A stretch of 64,000 nucleotides of DNA from Epiperipatus broadwayi (lineage: Eukaryota > Onychophora > Udeonychophora > Euonychophora > Peripatidae), in the NCBI GenBank assembly GCA_028023455.1, contig JAQFVV010013352.1:82894-146893 (forward strand), written 5' to 3'. How positions within the stretch are numbered: the first letter of the stretch is position 1; every line of letters starts with the position of its first letter. Below are positions 61,150 to 64,000 of this stretch, in pieces. Both the position numbers and the translations under genes were made by a program. Below the pieces are notes generated by a model, which was not told the DNA's origin, did not search any database, and saw only the letters and a list, made by a program, of their open reading frames with translations.

Positions 61150-62530
61150 AATATAGAATCAGTTAAAGTTAAAAATGGGGTGGGACTAAGGCAAATATGC
61201 CCTATGCCATCTATTTTGTTTTTGTTGAATGGAGAGAGTAATAGAAAATTAGAAGAGGGGCAGAAATACCATTAATGGGTGGCAAGGGAATATATACATT
61301 GTCAGGTATTTTATTTGTGGATGATGTTTTTTGTGTGTAGAAAGAAGGGAAGATATGGAAGTTACAGTGAGGACATGCACAAAGGTAGGTAAATAGGTGG
61401 CAATTAAATTTAGTGAAGAAAAATCAAAAGTGATGATGATTAATACTGGGGAGAGAGAAGACAAATAATTTTTATTGGGGGATATAAAGTTGAGTGTAGT
61501 GAATAGATATAACTATTTGGAAAATGTCCTAAGTAATCAGAGAAATTGCTTGGATGAATGGGAGAAAAAATTGATAAATGAAGCAAAGGAAAAAAAGGGA
61601 TTGATAAAAAATAACAGTATTCTCATATAATAAATATGATATAGCTAGAATTGAATGGAAGGAAGTGGCACTAGCAGGGTTAACATATGGTAGTGATGTG
61701 TTATGTGTTAGTAAAGGGGTATTGGATTATTAAAAAAATACAAAGAGAAGTAGAAGACATGCACTAGATGCAGAAGTGTGGATGGCAAAGGAAGCAATTC
61801 AGAGGAAAATGGGATGGCCAAGTTTTTATATGTGAAATGCAAAAAGCAAAATGGAAATGTTCAGTAGATTGTAGTTTATGGATAATAAAAGAATAGCCAA
61901 AATAGTATTTAATTGGATTATGAATAAAGGACAGGCAACAAAATGGGTAAGAAAGATAATGGAATATGCAGATTTGGATAAAGACTTTATGTCAGTATAC
62001 TTACAGAAAAAATGGGATGATTGTGTTTTGAGAATTGTTGAGTATTATAGTGTTAAGAAATGGGATAGAAAGATAGATGCATTAATAAAGAATAGGGAGT
62101 TGGAGAGATGGAGAACTGGTATGGAGAGTAAAAAGAGTTTAAATATTTATAAAAATAAACAGAATATTGGGTGTAAATTAATTTATGATAATAGCAAGGA
62201 AAGTAGTTTACTGTTTAAGGCTTAAAAGGATCTTTAGCAATAAGGTAATATACACATAAATGGAAAAATATGGGTGATTTAGTCTGCAAGTTGTATAAGG
62301 AAGGCATAGAAAATATTAGGCATCTGTTAATTGAATGTAAATGTCTGAAAGCAGAAAGGGTACAAATAATGAAGTTGTGGAAGAATAAATATAAACAAAG
62401 TGATTATACAGAAAGTGGTTTATTGGTTTTTATGCTGGGTTTGAGAAAAAACAAGGAAGACTTAGATATAAAAGCCATGGAGTTGACAAAAATGATGTTG
62501 TGGAAATGGGATGGAGCCCGATAGAAAAGA
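61150..62530 (+). pseudogene. 3' part of a second LINE: RT palm and C-terminal zinc-finger region
   Basis: The composition changes to purine-rich on the plus strand. Near 61160 GLRQICPMPSILF corresponds to G-(V/L)-(R/K)-Q-G-C-P-x-S-x-(L)-F; near 61300 LSGILFVDDVFCV gives an F-V-D-D catalytic box. Two open frames, 61878-62225 and 62270-62524, form the C-terminal region and are offset by one frame. They contain a HKWKNMGDLVCKLYKEGIEN stretch and HLLIECKCLKAER, which is the C-x-x-C...H-x(4)-C type finger region found at LINE C-termini (first pair incomplete). Codon frame is much better kept than in the LINE to the left, so it is younger. Confidence 0.75.
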
Positions 62531-63130
62531 ATATGGAAAAACTTAGGGTGGGGAATGGAAAGGGAAGTCAATGTGGCTAACAGGTTTTTCTGACATAGTT
62601 GCTGAGAGATTCATGACTTCATATAAGGAGAAGTCACAGTGCATCATATAAACATCACGTCATCACAGCTACCTGGAGCTTTTTATATCGCATGCACTAC
62701 TATAATATTTAGGCAACAAATGAATCCATTTGAAAAGATCATGTATTTTTTGTTCATTTTGTTCAAGAAATTAAATGTATTTTTGTTTTTATTGATAAAT
62801 TATTATTATCTATAATCAACAGGATTTTAATGTAACTAATTTATCTATATTAATAAAGTTCATTTAAATTAATGTAGTTAAGCGGTATACTGATAATTGA
62901 ACGAAACGTGGTTATTATCTAAATATCAACGACAAAAATATTACTATAAAAATCAAAATAAGATCAAAAAAGTGATTGCATTGTATTCTTACAAGTGATA
63001 TATATATATATATATGTGTGTGTGTAAATTTTAGATATATTTTTATAAATTTTTAAGTACTGTATTTTTTAATATTTATTTATAAATTTACGTATATTAT
63101 TTTGAAAAAAAAAAACAGACATCGATTTGT
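62531..63130. other. Spacer between LINEs
   Basis: A less AT-rich 3'-UTR-like part (62531-62700) of the preceding LINE, then AT-rich DNA with (TA)n(TG)n at 63000-63025. No gene is seen. Confidence 0.5.
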
Positions 63131-63136
63131 AATATT

Positions 63137-63710
63137 ATATCATCATCATCATCAACAACAACCATTATAAATCCACTGCAGGATGAAGGTCTCTCCAAGT
63201 TTAATCCATCTTCTCCGATCTTTAGCTTCTCTTCTCCACAACATCCCTGCACATTTACTTATTTCATCCATCCATCTCACATGTGGTCTCTTTCTGGGTC
63301 TTTTACAATCTCTAGAAATCCAGTTTAAAATTTCAATTGTCCATCTATTATCATCTCTTCTAACAATATGTCCAGCCCAACTCCATTTCAATCTTTTAAT
63401 TTTTTCAATAAGGTCAGTAACACCTGTTTGTTGTCTTACCCATACATTGCGTTTTCGATCTCTTCTTGTTACTCCCAACATACATCTCTCCATACTCCTT
63501 TGAGTGGTTTGAAAGTCTCTGTATTGTTCTTCTATTAAGTGTCCAAGTGTCAGATCCATAAGTCAGAACTGGTAAAACACATTTGTTAAAAACCATCCTT
63601 TTCAAACACATAGGCATATTTCCTTTTAGTATCAAGTTATTTCTACCAAAAGCACTCCAACCAAGTTTAATTCTACGATTAATTTCCTCCATTATGTTTC
63701 CAAACATTCA
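63137..63710 (-). pseudogene. RTE-type LINE, 3' end, 5'-truncated
   Basis: Minus strand. The frame 63707-63414 has VFNKCVLPVLTYGSDTWTLN, and 63559-63152 has TTQRSMERCMLGVTRRDRKR, then IKRLKWSWAGHIVRR, RKRPHVRWMDEI and WIKLGETFILQW. This is the C-terminal region of RTE/BovB-like endonuclease-reverse transcriptases (the TYG-x-(E/D)-T-W, QR-x-ME-R-x-ML-G-(V/I) and W-x-WAGH-(I/V)-x-R series). One frameshift near 63480-63560 separates the frames. A short 3' UTR with CCTGCAGTGG ends in TTGTTGTTGATGATGATG, the simple-repeat tail expected for RTE. The element stops abruptly near 63710. Good motif preservation suggests recent insertion. Confidence 0.88.
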
Positions 63711-64000
63711 TTCTGCCTTATCAGGCACTGAGAAGAAAGACCATGGTGTTTCTTGATCTTAAACTCAGAGGTAAAAAGCCAATAAACTCATCATGCTGGC
63801 TAATGCGTGTTGGTGAGCAGCCCATCCATGTTCGTATACTATATGAATAATCACATAGTAATAACAGCTGCAATGACAAGAATATGGAGTGGACATTAGG
63901 AATTTGCCCTGCTCAATTCCTTTAAGACCCCCAAGAGGAATCAAAGGGCCTCCTTTTAGTTAATAGCAAACTCCTTTCTGCAGCCAAAATATAATATTAT
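63711..64000. other. Unidentified, less AT-rich right edge
   Basis: G/C-richer than most of the window, with no ORF or motif recognised. Probably part of another repeat continuing beyond the window. Confidence 0.3.

Noticed and set aside
63183-63503. Plus-strand ORF of 106 codons
   Set aside because: Antisense shadow of the RTE LINE C-terminus, which has the recognisable motifs.

Overview
The window is strongly AT-rich eukaryotic DNA with long homopolymer, (TA)n and (AAT)n tracts, scarce CpG and split genes. It looks like intronic and intergenic DNA of an animal, probably an invertebrate or an early-branching chordate. The evidence is phase-1 immunoglobulin exons, Penelope-like elements with GIY-YIG domains, an RTE-type LINE, a Ty3/gypsy element, tRNA-derived SINEs and TA-flanked terminal-inverted-repeat elements. 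I cannot name the species. Most short ORFs in such DNA are chance or fall in microsatellites; I annotate only stretches with a recognisable motif, splice context or repeat structure.

Host gene content is sparse. The best evidence is on the minus strand: two exons of about 90 codons at 16690-16421 and 9616-9344, each flanked by AG acceptor and GT donor and each symmetric phase 1-1. They encode consecutive Ig-like domains. The pair resembles Ig1 and Ig2 of Tie/TEK receptor tyrosine kinases, including an Ig2 with serine where the usual cysteine sits. Three weaker minus-strand exon candidates lie upstream (33139-33099, 32753-32614, 23481-23423). They happen to be phase-compatible with each other and with the Ig pair, but they may belong to another gene.

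The rest is mobile DNA. From left to right: a 345-bp direct-repeat pair and a gypsy RT scrap (1-2.8 kb); a 112-bp-scale tandem duplication (6.4 kb); a 300-bp foldback (10.1 kb); a 1.1-kb TIR element with TA target sites (10.8-11.9 kb); a Penelope GIY-YIG remnant (14.8 kb); a giant inverted repeat with 1.4-kb arms around a SINE (18.9-22.2 kb); a structurally complete but stop-ridden Ty3/gypsy element on the minus strand (24.1-29.0 kb), nested in an older repeat family; a perfect 36-bp-arm hairpin (34.8 kb); a long-LTR element with Lys-tRNA-type primer site and polypurine tract (35.4-41.5 kb); a Penelope RT fragment, opposed SINEs and a second GIY-YIG fragment (42.1-45.1 kb); a 772-bp near-perfect palindrome inside an (ATT)n tract (51.1-52.2 kb); a second TIR element carrying a nested SINE (52.8-53.8 kb); a complex tandem/inverted repeat (54.2-55.2 kb); a long degenerate LINE with ORF1, endonuclease and RT (55.5-61 kb); the 3' part of a second LINE (61.2-62.5 kb); and the 3' end of an RTE LINE (63.1-63.7 kb).

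The stretches between these are AT-rich, contain simple repeats and show no gene I can support. All identities and boundaries were judged by eye; no alignment or database search was run.
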